64,000 bases of DNA from Bordetella genomosp. 13 (GCF_002119665.1 NZ_CP021111.1:620001-684000); one strand, 5' to 3'; shown: positions 47,068 to 56,656, counted from the stretch's first letter. Made by a program: numbers and translations. Notes: generated by a model from the letters alone, not told the origin.

Positions 47068-47562
47068 CTACAACAAGCCGGCTTCGGCGAACGAGTACGG
47101 ACTGCCCTTGCCGACGATGAAGTGATCCAGCACCCGGACATCGACGGTGGCCAGGGCGCTCTTCAGCCGCTCGGTGATCGCACGATCAGCGGCCGATGGC
47201 TCGGTGTTTCCCGAGGGGTGCTGATGCGCCAGGATCAGCGCCGAGGCGTTGAGCGTCAGCGCACGCTGGACAACCACCCTCGGATAAACCGAAGTCTGGT
47301 CGACCGTGCCCTTGAACAGCGGCTCAAAGGCGAGCACCTGGTGCTGGCTGTCGAGAAACACGACGGCGAAGATTTCGTTCGGCTCCGCGACCAGTTTCAG
47401 GCGCAGGTAGTCGCGCACGACGGCGGGACTGCCCAGCGCTGGACCGGCCTTGAACACGCGGTTCTCCAGCAGGGAGATGGCCTGCCGGATGATCCAGTCT
47501 TCGTGCTGGGCGGCGATCAGGGTGAGCGACTCCGGGCGGGAGTCGGCGATGACAAAAGACAT
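47068..47562 (-). CDS. radC: RadC-family JAB-domain protein of the ICE
   Basis: 164 aa from [17 protein letters not shown]. The RadC/MPN-like metal motif [14 protein letters not shown] follows the typical [21 protein letters not shown] strand. It lacks the N-terminal helix-hairpin-helix of chromosomal RadC. Common mobile-element gene; true function unsettled (antirestriction or repair have been suggested). Start chosen at the first ATG of the conserved domain. Confidence 0.9.
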   Translation of the reverse strand: MSFVIADSRPESLTLIAAQHEDWIIRQAISLLENRVFKAGPALGSPAVVRDYLRLKLVAEPNEIFAVVFLDSQHQVLAFEPLFKGTVDQTSVYPRVVVQRALTLNASALILAHQHPSGNTEPSAADRAITERLKSALATVDVRVLDHFIVGKGSPYSFAEAGLL

Positions 47563-47757
47563 GACGAACCTCCAATGGATGAGATCGGAGGGCGCCTGCC
47601 CCTGGAGGGCAAACCCTCCTGGGGACGATGGGGATGAAACAGGTGACGAGCGGGCATCCACCACCGCGGACGCAGTGGCTGTTCGCGTCAAGGGATGCGA
47701 TGCGAACGGGTTTCGATCAACGCGGACAAGCCGCGCCGTAGCCTTGAAGATCGATGG

Positions 47758-48498
47758 CTACCTGGGCATGTCACCGGCAACGCCGGCGGGCATGTCTGGG
47801 GAGTGGGCGGGTTCGGCTACGGTCGTGTTGCCGGCGGCGAGCAGGTCGATGGCCGACAGCAAAGCATCGCCTTCGACGGGGCCGTGCAGCAGAATGGACT
47901 TGCCGGACTCGCGATCGCGCAGTTGCAAGGCCGGCGTGGCCGCGATGCCCTGCTGCGCTGCTTCCACCGCCTGGGCGCGGATCACGGCATCGGGGCGATC
48001 GCTGTCGAGACAACCCAGCATGGTTGGCGTGAGGTCGGGATAGCGCAGGCCCTCCGGCAGGCCCTGGCCGTCGCCACGGGTGTTCGAGTAGAGCCACGCC
48101 ACCGCCTGCCAGAACGCGGCATGCCCGCCCACCTCGCCCGCGCACTCGGCCAGGCGTGCCCCGGCGGTCGCGGCAGGCTCGTGCATGGACAGCGGCAGGT
48201 GATGCCACTGCCAGTTCACCTCGCGGTGGGCGTCGATCCAGCGCTGCAGCGTCGGGAAGTACGCCCGGCAGTACGGGCACTCCAGGTCGGCGTAACCGAC
48301 CACCGTGAAGCGGGCATCGCTGCGGCCGTACAGCCACGGCGGCCCGGCCGGCTTCGGTGGCTCGGGCACGGTCGTGATCGGATGCATGAACTCCGGGGTC
48401 GCATCGGGCGTGCGCAGGAGTAGCCACCCGGCGGCGGCCACCGCCGCGACCAGCAGCGCGATCAGGGTATGGCGTCGAGTGAACGAAGGCAGGCGCAT
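47758..48498 (-). CDS. DsbA-family thiol oxidoreductase of the transfer module
   Basis: 246 aa. N-terminal membrane anchor (TLIALLVAAVAAAGWLLL), thioredoxin fold with active site LECPYCRAYFP (Cys74-Cys77), and cis-Pro segment ATPALQLRD. Probably a periplasmic oxidoreductase/isomerase folding the Cys-rich exported transfer proteins such as TIGR03756. 12 bp downstream of the VirB4-like ATPase. Confidence 0.88.
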   Translation of the reverse strand: MRLPSFTRRHTLIALLVAAVAAAGWLLLRTPDATPEFMHPITTVPEPPKPAGPPWLYGRSDARFTVVGYADLECPYCRAYFPTLQRWIDAHREVNWQWHHLPLSMHEPAATAGARLAECAGEVGGHAAFWQAVAWLYSNTRGDGQGLPEGLRYPDLTPTMLGCLDSDRPDAVIRAQAVEAAQQGIAATPALQLRDRESGKSILLHGPVEGDALLSAIDLLAAGNTTVAEPAHSPDMPAGVAGDMPR

Positions 48499-48510
48499 GC
48501 TGTTCCTCCT

Positions 48511-51396
48511 TCAGGCCAATGCATCCAGCGCCAGCGGCTCGATGCCGCGGGCGCGGTCGATCTTCTCGGCCACGCGGAAGGCGGCATCCAGCTCGCTGAT
48601 GCCGTGCTGCTGCATCAACTGGAAGCGTTCGGCCTTCTCCTCGGGCTCGGTCATCGCCATCGCCAGGTAGAGACTGGGCGGCACGGCGCGGAACAGCACT
48701 TCCATGCTCTTGGAGAGGATGACGCCCTCCGAGAAGGCGCCGGCCTGCTTGCGCGCGGACAGCATCAGCGCCTTCTGCGAAGCGTTGAGTTCGCGGAAGC
48801 GCGCGACCTTCTCCACCTCATCCGGCGGCATCGACAGGCAGATCCACCACTCGATCATGTTGAGCATGGGCTCGGCCGCCTTGGGCAAGTCGTCGAGGTT
48901 TTGCGTGGCCAGCCAGAACCAGGCGCCGAGCTTGCGCCACATCTTGGTGATCTTGACGATGTACGGCGAGAGCAGCGGGTTCTTGGTGATGATGTGGCCT
49001 TCGTCCGTCACGTTGACGATGGGCCGGCCCAGGTACTGGTCCCGCTCGGCGATGTTGTTCACCGTGTTGATGAGCGAGATGTAGGCAATGGAGAGCTGCG
49101 CGTTGTAGCCCTCGCGGGCGAAGGTGGCGAGATCCACGATCGTGATGTCAGCCTCGGGCCACGGCGTTCCCGGACGGTCGAACATCTCACCGTCCACGCC
49201 CTGGCAGAACATATCCATCGCGTCCGCCATCTCCTGCAGCCGCGCCCGCCGCGCCTCCGGCAGCGTGGCATCGCGGCTGCGCTCGCGCAGCGCGTCGCGC
49301 ACGTCGCGCGTAAGCACCGTGCGTTGCTCGGCCACGCAACGCCGCGCCGCATCGAGGATGCACTGGCGGATCAGGCTGCGGTCGGCGCGCGTCATGCGCG
49401 CTTCCTCACGCTCTTCACCGCCCGTGATCATCAGCCGCGCCGTGATCTCCAACTCGCCGAGCACGTCGCGCTGCTCGTCGCCTTCCATCGCCGCGGCAGT
49501 TTCGGCGCGGTCCTCGTCGAGCGCGTCGGCGTCGAGCGTCTGCACCTGGCCCGGCGTATCGACCAGGCGCCATGCATCGGCAAACGGGGCCAGGCTGACG
49601 CCCGAGCCTGGTGCGAGCTTCACGCGGTTGACTCCGAGCCCAAGGCGCGCGGCGAAGTCGCCGAACAGCCCGAACGAGTTGCCCGCCTCGACGATGAACA
49701 GCCGCGGCCGGTAGATGGCGGTGACCTGGTTGAGCAGGTTGTTGAGGGTCGCGGATTTGCCCGAACCCGTGGGACCGAACAAGAACAGATGCGCATTCAT
49801 CTGCCGGTCGAGCCGGTTCAGTGGGTCGAAGCTGATCGTGCCGCCGCCGCGGTTGAAGAAGGTGATGCCGGGGTGGCCTGTGCCCTGGCTGCGGCCCCAG
49901 ACCGGCGCCAGGTTCGCGGCGTGCTGCGCGAACATGAGCTGCGTGTACCACCCGCGCTTGTCGGCGGCCGGGTCGTAAACGCAGGGCAGCCAGCGCAGGT
50001 AGCTGTTCAGTGGCGCCACCTCGTCTTCCTCGCGCACCGGCTGCAGGCCCGCGTTGAGCATCACGTTGACGAGTTGCAGGCCGCGCGCGTCGAGCTGGGC
50101 CTGATCTCGACCACGCAGGTAGAACGCCAGCGCGCCGCGGTAGAGCTTGTGCGCGCTGCCTATCAGGCCGCGGGCCTGCTGCACATCCGCGCGCGTCTGT
50201 TCGGAGGCCAGGGTTTCGCCGACGGCCTTCTTGGCGAGGTGATTGAGATGGCTTTCCAGCACGTCCTGCGGTGTCGCCACCACGGTCAGGCACATCACCG
50301 TGTCTTCCGGCATCTGGTCGAACAGCGCGTTCATGGCGTCGCCGCCCTTGCGCGTCTCGCCCGTCAGGTGTCCGGTCGCCGGCGGCGTGCGCAGGCGATC
50401 CATCACGATGACGCGATGCGGGAGCCCATCGAAGAACCACAGGCCCTGCTCGACATCCGAGCGCGGCGGGCCGAAGAACAGCCGCTGCGCGAAGTCGGTG
50501 CCGCTGGAGAGTTCGACTTCGCCCTCCTCGGGCTCGTCGGGGTAGCGGGTCAGCGCATAGAAGCGCTCGCGGTCTTCGGCGTTCGGGCCGAGCAGGGTCG
50601 GATGTGGATTGAACCAGCGCAGCAGCCAGGCGTGGATGTCCGCCGCGCCGAGGCGCCGGGCCTTCACCCCGGCATTCGCCAGCCCGCCCACCAGGCGGTC
50701 GCAGATCGTGGTCAGCGCCTGCTCGGGCGACTGGCCGCGCCGCGTGGCCGCGGCCGTGGGCGTGCGGCGGTAGACCACCATGCGCACGCGCCGCACCTGG
50801 CCGCGCCACGGCAGACGGGTGACGGTGGTGTCCTCGAACAACCCGCCCGGCTTGGCGATGGCGCGCAGGTGGTGGGCAAAGAAGCGCAGGTAGAACTCGC
50901 TGAACGCGCTGCCCTGCGCACGCGGCTGCACGTAGCCCGCCAAGTTGCTCAGGTAGTGGTTCCAATCGGCTTCGTCCTGGGCGTAGAGCTGCACCACCCA
51001 GGGGTTCTCATCGAGTTCGTCGAAGGAGTCCTGCAGGGCGTTCTCCAGCGCATCGCGGGCCTGCCACAGCCAGGCCAGCTCGCGGCCTTCAGTGCCCACC
51101 GGCAGCAGCTCGAAGAACGCGGCCACCGACTGCCCGTCTTCGAGCAGCATGATCTTCGAGCCCGGCAGGTACTCGACCCACGGCAGCATGTCCGCGAACG
51201 ACGGCGCGACGGTGTAGAGCGCGTCGTGGTCGGCCTGGGTCGCGGGCCGGCGCTGGCCGGCGAGCGCGCCGCCGGGCTCGGGTATGCCCTGTGCGGCCAG
51301 CGTCGACAAATGCCGTTCCCAGGCGTCGGCTGCACGAGCCCCTGCGGCGGGCGACGGGGCCGCCTTCCGCGGCCATGGCAGCGACCAGGCCATCAA
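48511..51396 (-). CDS. traC: VirB4/TraC-like conjugative transfer ATPase (TIGR03744)
   Basis: 961 aa. Walker A FGPTGSGKSATLNNLL around residues 535-545 and Walker B-like VNVTDEGHIITKN; the C-terminal KMWRKLGAWFWLATQNLDDLPKA segment is typical of TraC/VirB4. The ATPase powers pilus assembly at the cytoplasmic face. Length agrees with the ICE family. An equally long antisense frame is an artefact of GC-rich coding DNA. Confidence 0.95.
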   Translation of the reverse strand: MMAWSLPWPRKAAPSPAAGARAADAWERHLSTLAAQGIPEPGGALAGQRRPATQADHDALYTVAPSFADMLPWVEYLPGSKIMLLEDGQSVAAFFELLPVGTEGRELAWLWQARDALENALQDSFDELDENPWVVQLYAQDEADWNHYLSNLAGYVQPRAQGSAFSEFYLRFFAHHLRAIAKPGGLFEDTTVTRLPWRGQVRRVRMVVYRRTPTAAATRRGQSPEQALTTICDRLVGGLANAGVKARRLGAADIHAWLLRWFNPHPTLLGPNAEDRERFYALTRYPDEPEEGEVELSSGTDFAQRLFFGPPRSDVEQGLWFFDGLPHRVIVMDRLRTPPATGHLTGETRKGGDAMNALFDQMPEDTVMCLTVVATPQDVLESHLNHLAKKAVGETLASEQTRADVQQARGLIGSAHKLYRGALAFYLRGRDQAQLDARGLQLVNVMLNAGLQPVREEDEVAPLNSYLRWLPCVYDPAADKRGWYTQLMFAQHAANLAPVWGRSQGTGHPGITFFNRGGGTISFDPLNRLDRQMNAHLFLFGPTGSGKSATLNNLLNQVTAIYRPRLFIVEAGNSFGLFGDFAARLGLGVNRVKLAPGSGVSLAPFADAWRLVDTPGQVQTLDADALDEDRAETAAAMEGDEQRDVLGELEITARLMITGGEEREEARMTRADRSLIRQCILDAARRCVAEQRTVLTRDVRDALRERSRDATLPEARRARLQEMADAMDMFCQGVDGEMFDRPGTPWPEADITIVDLATFAREGYNAQLSIAYISLINTVNNIAERDQYLGRPIVNVTDEGHIITKNPLLSPYIVKITKMWRKLGAWFWLATQNLDDLPKAAEPMLNMIEWWICLSMPPDEVEKVARFRELNASQKALMLSARKQAGAFSEGVILSKSMEVLFRAVPPSLYLAMAMTEPEEKAERFQLMQQHGISELDAAFRVAEKIDRARGIEPLALDALA

Positions 51397-51827
51397 TAGT
51401 CCTCCACCCGCTCGCCGGGCATTGCGTACTGCACGCGCTGGTACAACGGGAACACCGTGCTGTAGCCAGGCACCGGCACCGGGTCGGTGCCGGTCAGATG
51501 CGGGTACACGTACATCACCAGGTCGGGATTCGGCAGGCGATGAAACTGCCGGTAGATTTCGTTGCCCGCGGTGCGCGTGTAGCGCTCCTGCACGGCGGGC
51601 GCGGCCTGCACGTCGGCTTCGGTCAACGGCCGACGCAGGCTCTGGCGTGCGTCGAGCAGTTGCCGTGCGATGGGGCCGCTGCCTTCGCCGCCGCCGGTCT
51701 CCTGCTGCCAGATGTCGAGCATGGTGTTGTGGCCGTGGGGCAGCAACTTCTCCTTGCTGGTCGCGCAGCCGCCGAGCAAGGCAGCCGCCAGCAACACGGC
51801 GGCCGCGTCAATCCAGGTCCGAGGCAT
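51393..51827 (-). CDS. ICE lipoprotein (TIGR03751)
   Basis: 144 aa. Signal peptide with lipobox LLGGC-ATS, then a soluble domain with EKLLPHGHNTMLDIWQQE and PNPDLVMYVYPHLTGTDPVPVPGYSTVFPLYQRVQYA. VirB7-like outer-membrane part of the secretion channel. Overlaps traC by 4 bp and the TIGR03752 gene by 20 bp. Confidence 0.9.
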   Translation of the reverse strand: MPRTWIDAAAVLLAAALLGGCATSKEKLLPHGHNTMLDIWQQETGGGEGSGPIARQLLDARQSLRRPLTEADVQAAPAVQERYTRTAGNEIYRQFHRLPNPDLVMYVYPHLTGTDPVPVPGYSTVFPLYQRVQYAMPGERVEDY

Positions 51828-53271
51828 GGGCTTCTCCGATGCGGTGGCTCACCCGACGCCCCTGGGCGTCGTGGTCGATGTGGAGCGGCTGCTCCAGATG
51901 TACGGCGACCCTGGCGCCGGGCTGCACGTAGACGGCCGCGAAGGCCTGGCCATACAACTTGTTGACCCAATCGGCCATGTCGCGCACGCCACCGGCCAGG
52001 ATGCGGCCCATCGCTTCGTTGCCGCCGATGCCGACCGTGCCGAGCGAGCCGTTGCCGTTGGCGACCACGGCGACGCTGCCGTTGTCGGATTTGATGAGCG
52101 AGGCCGCGCCCGCGCCGGCCGCGGTGATCAGCGCCTGGCTGCCGAGGTACTGCTGCGCGTTGCTGCGCCGCTCGCCGCTGACGCAGGGAATGCCATAGGG
52201 ATCGCTGATCCAGCCGAGGCCGCCTTGCGTGGCACTCGTCGTGCTGTTGGCGCTGGCTTGCCCGCCGCGCTGGTCCCGGTTGCCGTCCTCGGGCACGGTG
52301 CGGATGGTGCCGTCGTGGAACACGAAAGTGACCGAACGGATTTGCCCGCGCACGCACGAAAGCGTCCAGTCCCCAGAGGCCGTGCCGCTGACCACGGCGC
52401 CGGCCACGTCGGGGATGTCGATGCCGTTTGCCGTCAGGTTGTCCGGGCCGATCAGCACCTTGAAGGGGTACGGGTCATTGACCGTGCCGTCGATGGGCAC
52501 GCGGCCGATCAGCGCCGTCATCGCCACCGAACCCATCAGCGTTGCATTGCGCGGCACCGTGTAGAACGGCGTCGTGGTAGCACCCACGGCGCCGACCACC
52601 GCACGCCCGCCGGCGTCGGCGACGGACTCCACGGCGGCCGACAGGGTTTTCTGCGCCGGGCCGAAGCTCAGCGGAAAGCTCGGTTCCTTGCTGCTGTTGC
52701 GGGCATCGGTCTTGGCATCGCCTGGTTCGACCCAGTGTGTGCCGTTGCCTGCGCCGCTGCCGTCATCGTTGCCGAAGCGCTTGCCGTCGCCTTCTTCCAG
52801 ACCCAGCCCGACGGGCAGGTCGATCTGGCCGCCTTTGCCTGAGAGGCCATCGAGCCGCTGCTGCAGATCCTGCAGCAACCCCTGCGTCTGCTGCTTCTCG
52901 CTCGCCACCTGCTCGCGTTCCTGCTGCAAGCGGCTGCGTTCGCTTTCGAGCGCGGTCTGGATGCGCTGGTCGATCGCGCTCTCGCGGGTGCGCAGGCGCT
53001 CGTTCTCGGTCTTCTGCTGCCGGTTGTCGCCCAGCGCGGTCTGCAGCTCGGTGCGCAACTGTTTCACCTGCGCGACCAGCGTGGCCACCGTGTCGCGCGG
53101 CGTGTCGCCCTCGATGCCCAGGGCCTTCATCTCCTCGGGCGTGAGCGGGTTGGCCGTGCCCGACAGCGCGGGCCGCTGGCCGGCGGGGCCGGAGAACAGC
53201 TTGATGCCGACGAACACCAGCAGCAGGATCACGGGGATCAGCAGCCACTTGAGCAGCGGGTTACTTTTCAT
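51808..53271 (-). CDS. ICE protein, TIGR03752 (VirB10/TraB-like)
   Basis: 487 aa from MKSNPLLKWLLIPVILLLVFVGIKLF, a single membrane anchor. A coiled coil at about 60-160 (TLVAQVKQLRTELQTALGD, ESERSRLQQEREQVASEKQQ) precedes a C-terminal TrbI/VirB10-like domain (TTPFYTVPRNATLMGSVAMTALIGRVP). It bridges inner and outer membrane in the channel. Overlaps the TIGR03749 gene by 11 bp. Confidence 0.9.
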   Translation of the reverse strand: MKSNPLLKWLLIPVILLLVFVGIKLFSGPAGQRPALSGTANPLTPEEMKALGIEGDTPRDTVATLVAQVKQLRTELQTALGDNRQQKTENERLRTRESAIDQRIQTALESERSRLQQEREQVASEKQQTQGLLQDLQQRLDGLSGKGGQIDLPVGLGLEEGDGKRFGNDDGSGAGNGTHWVEPGDAKTDARNSSKEPSFPLSFGPAQKTLSAAVESVADAGGRAVVGAVGATTTPFYTVPRNATLMGSVAMTALIGRVPIDGTVNDPYPFKVLIGPDNLTANGIDIPDVAGAVVSGTASGDWTLSCVRGQIRSVTFVFHDGTIRTVPEDGNRDQRGGQASANSTTSATQGGLGWISDPYGIPCVSGERRSNAQQYLGSQALITAAGAGAASLIKSDNGSVAVVANGNGSLGTVGIGGNEAMGRILAGGVRDMADWVNKLYGQAFAAVYVQPGARVAVHLEQPLHIDHDAQGRRVSHRIGEAHASDLD

Positions 53272-54166
53272 AGGACGCTCCTCCTGCCGTGCCGGCGGCA
53301 CCGGACGGCGGCAGATTCACGCTGGCGTCGATGGGGCTCAGCCTGGGCAGCAGCGCCTCGGCCAGACCGCGGCCGCGCGTGACCAGGTAGACCACGGTGG
53401 TGTCGGACGCGTGGCCGGCCGGCCCCAGGTTCGGGTGCTGGAAGGTGGCCGCCACGAAATTGCCCTGCAGCGCACGCGGATCGAGGTCCAGCCAGCGCGC
53501 CGCCGTGTTGGTGAGCCGCACCGCCGTCACCCACTGGTCTTCGAGCCGCCAGGCGGCCAAGGCCCGCGCCTGCACCGGCAGCGTCGGCAGCAGGGTGTCC
53601 AGCGGGAGGTCGCGGCGCAGGTTCACGCGGCCGATCCCGGCGACCGGCTCGACGGTACGCAACGGCGCGTACAGGTTCTGCGCGGCGTAACGTGTCAAAA
53701 CGACCGGGACGGGTGTTTCGCGCTTGCGCACTGGCCGATCCGGCGCGGCGGCTTCCGTGGCGCTGGCCGTCTCGCCGCCGTAGCGCGTGGCGGGCGACTG
53801 CTGCGCGTCCACGATGCGCACTGGCTCCAGCAGGGGCTGTCCGTCCTGCGCTGATTCGGCAGCGATGTCGAGCAGAATCAGCGCGCCGGATTCCACGTCC
53901 TGCAACTGCAGTCGCGTCGGCGGCAGCGGCTCGCTCGCCCGCAGGTAAATCGCACCGCCGGCGCTCTGCACCCGCAGGTGCGCGGCCGCGCTGTCCGGTA
54001 CGCCGACACGCACGTTGCGGTCGATGAAGATCACGCGCTCCTGGCCGACCACCAGCGGCACCGCCAGCGGCAGGCGTTCCCAGCGCAGGATTTCTACAGC
54101 CTGAGCCGGCGCGAGCGCGAGCCACAGCAAGACGCCGGCAAAGGCCGACAGGGCATGGCGTTTCAT
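53261..54166 (-). CDS. ICE protein, TIGR03749 (VirB9/TraK-like)
   Basis: 301 aa from MKRHALSAFAGVLLWLALAPAQA, a signal peptide. Beta-rich sequence (VEILRWERLPLAVPLVVGQERVIFIDRNVRVGVP, IYLRASEPLPPTRLQLQDVESGALILLDI). Outer-membrane-associated core component. The start at 54166 overlaps the TIGR03746 stop. Confidence 0.9.
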   Translation of the reverse strand: MKRHALSAFAGVLLWLALAPAQAVEILRWERLPLAVPLVVGQERVIFIDRNVRVGVPDSAAAHLRVQSAGGAIYLRASEPLPPTRLQLQDVESGALILLDIAAESAQDGQPLLEPVRIVDAQQSPATRYGGETASATEAAAPDRPVRKRETPVPVVLTRYAAQNLYAPLRTVEPVAGIGRVNLRRDLPLDTLLPTLPVQARALAAWRLEDQWVTAVRLTNTAARWLDLDPRALQGNFVAATFQHPNLGPAGHASDTTVVYLVTRGRGLAEALLPRLSPIDASVNLPPSGAAGTAGGASYEK

Positions 54167-54837
54167 GGGGAGTCTCCCTGCGAGTGGCCGGATGCGGCGC
54201 CGGGCGTCGGCGACGTCTCGATGCGCTGAGGCGCGCTGGCATGGCAGTCCAGCGCCAGGCCGAAGGGGTTGCGCTCGGGATCGACGTCCATGCGCACAAC
54301 CTTCAGGGCGTAGCGCACCAGGGCACGCTTGACCTGCTCGGAGCCGTGGTACTCGTCGGCGCTCACGTCCAGCGTGACGATCCAGTCGCGGTCGGAGACC
54401 GCCTTGACGCGCGTGCTGGGGCTGTCGCCATAGCCGCGGCCGGGAATCTCGTAGATGCCGCGCACGCGCTGCCGCAGCTCGCCGCTTGCGCGACGGTACT
54501 CGTAGTCCTGTTGCAGGAAGGCCCGGCAGCTCGGCGTCAGGTAGGCCGACAGCGCGTGCAGGTTGCGCGGGTAGTCGGTCTCGCCGTTGGTGGGCCAGCG
54601 CTGCACCTGCTGCCAGATGTAGAAGCTGAACGCGTACACGCTCTCGGGCGGCACGTCCCACCACTTGCGCACGCTGCCCGAGCGCAGGTCGGGGGGCACG
54701 TGGATGGTCAGATCGCGCGGCGCGCTCCACCAGCCGAAGCCGAGCAGCAGCGCCACCACAAACAGCGCCGCGCCGCCCAGGCGCAGCGTCTTCACGTGTG
54801 CCTGCAGGTGCGCGACCTCATTCTTGAAACGGCTCAT
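54163..54837 (-). CDS. ICE protein, TIGR03746 (VirB8/TraE-like)
   Basis: 224 aa from MSRFKNEVAHLQAHVKTLRLGGAALF. One membrane helix (LRLGGAALFVVALLLGFGWW), then a periplasmic domain (LTIHVPPDLRSGSVRKWWDVPPESVYAFSFYIWQQVQRWP). Inner-membrane core component, family PFL_4703. Overlaps both neighbours by four bases. Confidence 0.9.
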   Translation of the reverse strand: MSRFKNEVAHLQAHVKTLRLGGAALFVVALLLGFGWWSAPRDLTIHVPPDLRSGSVRKWWDVPPESVYAFSFYIWQQVQRWPTNGETDYPRNLHALSAYLTPSCRAFLQQDYEYRRASGELRQRVRGIYEIPGRGYGDSPSTRVKAVSDRDWIVTLDVSADEYHGSEQVKRALVRYALKVVRMDVDPERNPFGLALDCHASAPQRIETSPTPGAASGHSQGDSP

Positions 54838-55247
54838 GCCGCACCTCGGTGGGCCGTGCGCCGTGTGCTCCACCAGCCCGTGCGGATGATCAGACGGCAC
54901 CCGCCCAGGTGAGCGGCGAGCACTGGATAGCGCAAGGTCAACCGCCACTGAAGCTGCCGGTACAGCCAGGTGTCGGGCCGGCCGCGCTTCTGGCTGCGCA
55001 GGAAGCCACCGCCGACGAAGACGCCGAGCGCGATGCCGGCGACGATCAGCGTAGGCACCATGGCAATGCTGCGCGTCAGCCAGGCCAATGGCACACCGAG
55101 CACGAGCCCGGCGGCCGCCGACAGGCCAGCGCAGATCCACAGCTCATCGGCGGTCAGTCCGCGCACGACCACCGGCTGGCGATTCAGCCGGTGCGGCAGG
55201 AACGTCACCAGCGCATCGCGCGCTGTCTCCGCGGGGGTGGCCATCAC
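54834..55247 (-). CDS. ICE membrane protein, TIGR03750 (TraL/VirB3-like)
   Basis: 137 aa. LPHRLNRQPVVVRGLTADELWICAGLSAAAGLVLGVPLAWL and a second helix MVPTLIVAGIALGVFVGGGFL, then a basic cytosolic tail (LRSQKRGRPDTWLYRQLQWRL). VirB3/TraL-type inner-membrane component. Start from adjacent ATG codons at 55247. Confidence 0.88.
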   Translation of the reverse strand: MMATPAETARDALVTFLPHRLNRQPVVVRGLTADELWICAGLSAAAGLVLGVPLAWLTRSIAMVPTLIVAGIALGVFVGGGFLRSQKRGRPDTWLYRQLQWRLTLRYPVLAAHLGGCRLIIRTGWWSTRRTAHRGAA

Positions 55248-55256
55248 GTGCAGCCC

Positions 55257-55625
55257 TTACAGCACGCCGGTGGCTTTGGTCAGCAGCCAGATGCCGACGA
55301 CCAACAGGATCGCACCCACGGCGACCGTCAGCCCGAACTGGCCCCAGGTGGCGCGGCCCGTGTGGATCTCCGAGTAGCGTGTGTAGGCGTGATAGCAGAC
55401 ACCGACGAACATCGAGGCGACCACGAGCAGCGCGATCAGCAGCACGATGTCGTAGCCGTAGTTCTGCAAGGTCTGCAGGATGCCGCTGCCCTGGCCGCGC
55501 GAGGGGTCTTCCATGGTCGGCAGGCCCTGCGCGAACGCGGATGGCGGCAGTCCCAGGAGCGCCAACGGCGCCAGCAGCGCGGCGATGCGCGAGGGAACGC
55601 GAGAAGTAGTCGGAGGCGTGTGCAT
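55257..55625 (-). CDS. ICE membrane protein, TIGR03745 (PFL_4702)
   Basis: 122 aa. A leader peptide, then two helices (YDIVLLIALLVVASMFVGVCYHAYTRY, WGQFGLTVAVGAILLVVGIWLL). A pilin-like or VirB2-region membrane protein of the module. Confidence 0.88.
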   Translation of the reverse strand: MHTPPTTSRVPSRIAALLAPLALLGLPPSAFAQGLPTMEDPSRGQGSGILQTLQNYGYDIVLLIALLVVASMFVGVCYHAYTRYSEIHTGRATWGQFGLTVAVGAILLVVGIWLLTKATGVL

Positions 55626-55647
55626 GATCGATGGCCCTTCGTGGTGG

Positions 55648-55881
55648 TCAGGAGAGGAGGAAGAAGGTCAGCACCAGGTACATCGCGACGAAGCGGATGC
55701 AGACGCCCAGGAACTGACGTTGGTTGATGCGGTTCTCGGCCCAGCCCACGTAGGCCGTGCGCATGGCCCACACGCCCCACAACAGCAGCACCGCGAACAC
55801 GAAGCCGAGCACCACGACGGACACCGCCGAAGGCGCAAAGCCGCCGTTGGCCTGGAAGGCGGCGATCTGCTCGGCGGTCAT
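55648..55881 (-). CDS. ICE membrane protein, TIGR03758 (PFL_4701)
   Basis: 77 aa, two helices (VSVVVLGFVFAVLLLWGVWAM, FLGVCIRFVAMYLVLTFFLLS) after MTAEQIAAFQANGGF. The WAENRINQRQF loop is family-typical. Overlaps the RAQPRD gene by four bases. Confidence 0.88.
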   Translation of the reverse strand: MTAEQIAAFQANGGFAPSAVSVVVLGFVFAVLLLWGVWAMRTAYVGWAENRINQRQFLGVCIRFVAMYLVLTFFLLS

Positions 55882-56231
55882 GGCGAGGGCTCCTCCTGTT
55901 CGTCGCGGCGCAGGTAGTCGCCGGCCAGCGGAACGGGATCGCGCGGCTGGGCGCGCTGAGGCACGAGGAAGTCCTGCACGCCGGTGCGCACGCGTTTCAG
56001 GTCGGCGCGCAGCCGGGCGTAGTCGAAGTGGTAGCGGGCGCGCGCCTGCGGCGCGGTGGTGGTGGCGTGCTCGACCAGTCGGTCGATCAGGTCGAGCTGG
56101 CGCGCGAGCGCGGCGAGCTGCTCACGCTCCGGGGTGTCGTCGGCAATGGCGGGTTGCAGGGCCGAGAGCGACACGGCCAGCAGCACGGCCAGCGAAGGCC
56201 ATGCGGATGCGCGGCGGTTGGTCTGTCCCAT
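55878..56231 (-). CDS. RAQPRD-family ICE protein (TIGR01690)
   Basis: 117 aa with a signal segment (ALLVALS-like hydrophobic start, cleavage near IA-D) and the eponymous RAQPRD motif before the C-terminus. Helical soluble domain (LAALARQLDLIDRLVEHATT). First gene of the minus-strand transfer operon in this window. Its normal upstream partners (TIGR03747, TraD) are not found beyond it. Confidence 0.92.
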   Translation of the reverse strand: MGQTNRRASAWPSLAVLLAVSLSALQPAIADDTPEREQLAALARQLDLIDRLVEHATTTAPQARARYHFDYARLRADLKRVRTGVQDFLVPQRAQPRDPVPLAGDYLRRDEQEEPSP

Positions 56232-56455
56232 CGAGCCATTCCCCGTTGATGCGGATGGCCAGATGCTGTGCCGCGCTCTCGCTTTGCGCCGCAGGGAATG
56301 GGAACTACGGGTTGACCGGATTCCCAGGCCGAACTGGCCATCAACTGCGCAAGGCTCCCCGGATTGCGGAGTTGGCCAGCGCCTACCGCGGCCTGGTAGA
56401 ATTGGCTAAACTTGGCAATCCAAGGCTACGAAAGGCCAAATCGGATGGTTTCCGG

Positions 56456-56656
56456 ATGACTGAAGTCGAGAGCGAGATCCTCACGCTGGAGGAGGTCGCG
56501 GCCTACCTCAAAGCCGGGAAACGCACGGTTTATCGCCTTGCCCAGAAAGGAGAGATTCCGGCGTTCAAGCTTGGAGGTACCTGGCGCTTTCGCCGCTCGG
56601 AGCTGGATCGGTGGATCGCCGAAAGCATCAGCAAGAAGAAGCCGGAGGCCGAGTGA
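56456..56656 (+). CDS. excisionase-like helix-turn-helix protein
   Basis: 66 aa from MTEVESEILTLEEVAAYLKAG. EVAAYLKAGKRTVYRLAQKGEIPAFKLGGTWRFRRSELDRWIA is the MerR/excisionase (HTH_17) fold used by excisionases and RM controllers. The start could also be an upstream in-frame codon. It precedes the SNF2 gene by 58 bp on the same strand, so it may control the defence operon. Confidence 0.85.
   Translation: MTEVESEILTLEEVAAYLKAGKRTVYRLAQKGEIPAFKLGGTWRFRRSELDRWIAESISKKKPEAE

Noticed and set aside
48469..51399. 976-codon plus-strand open frame covering the VirB4-like gene
   Set aside because: It mirrors traC on the opposite strand in GC-rich DNA, is His/Gln/Arg-rich with no domain, and the minus-strand product has clear Walker motifs.
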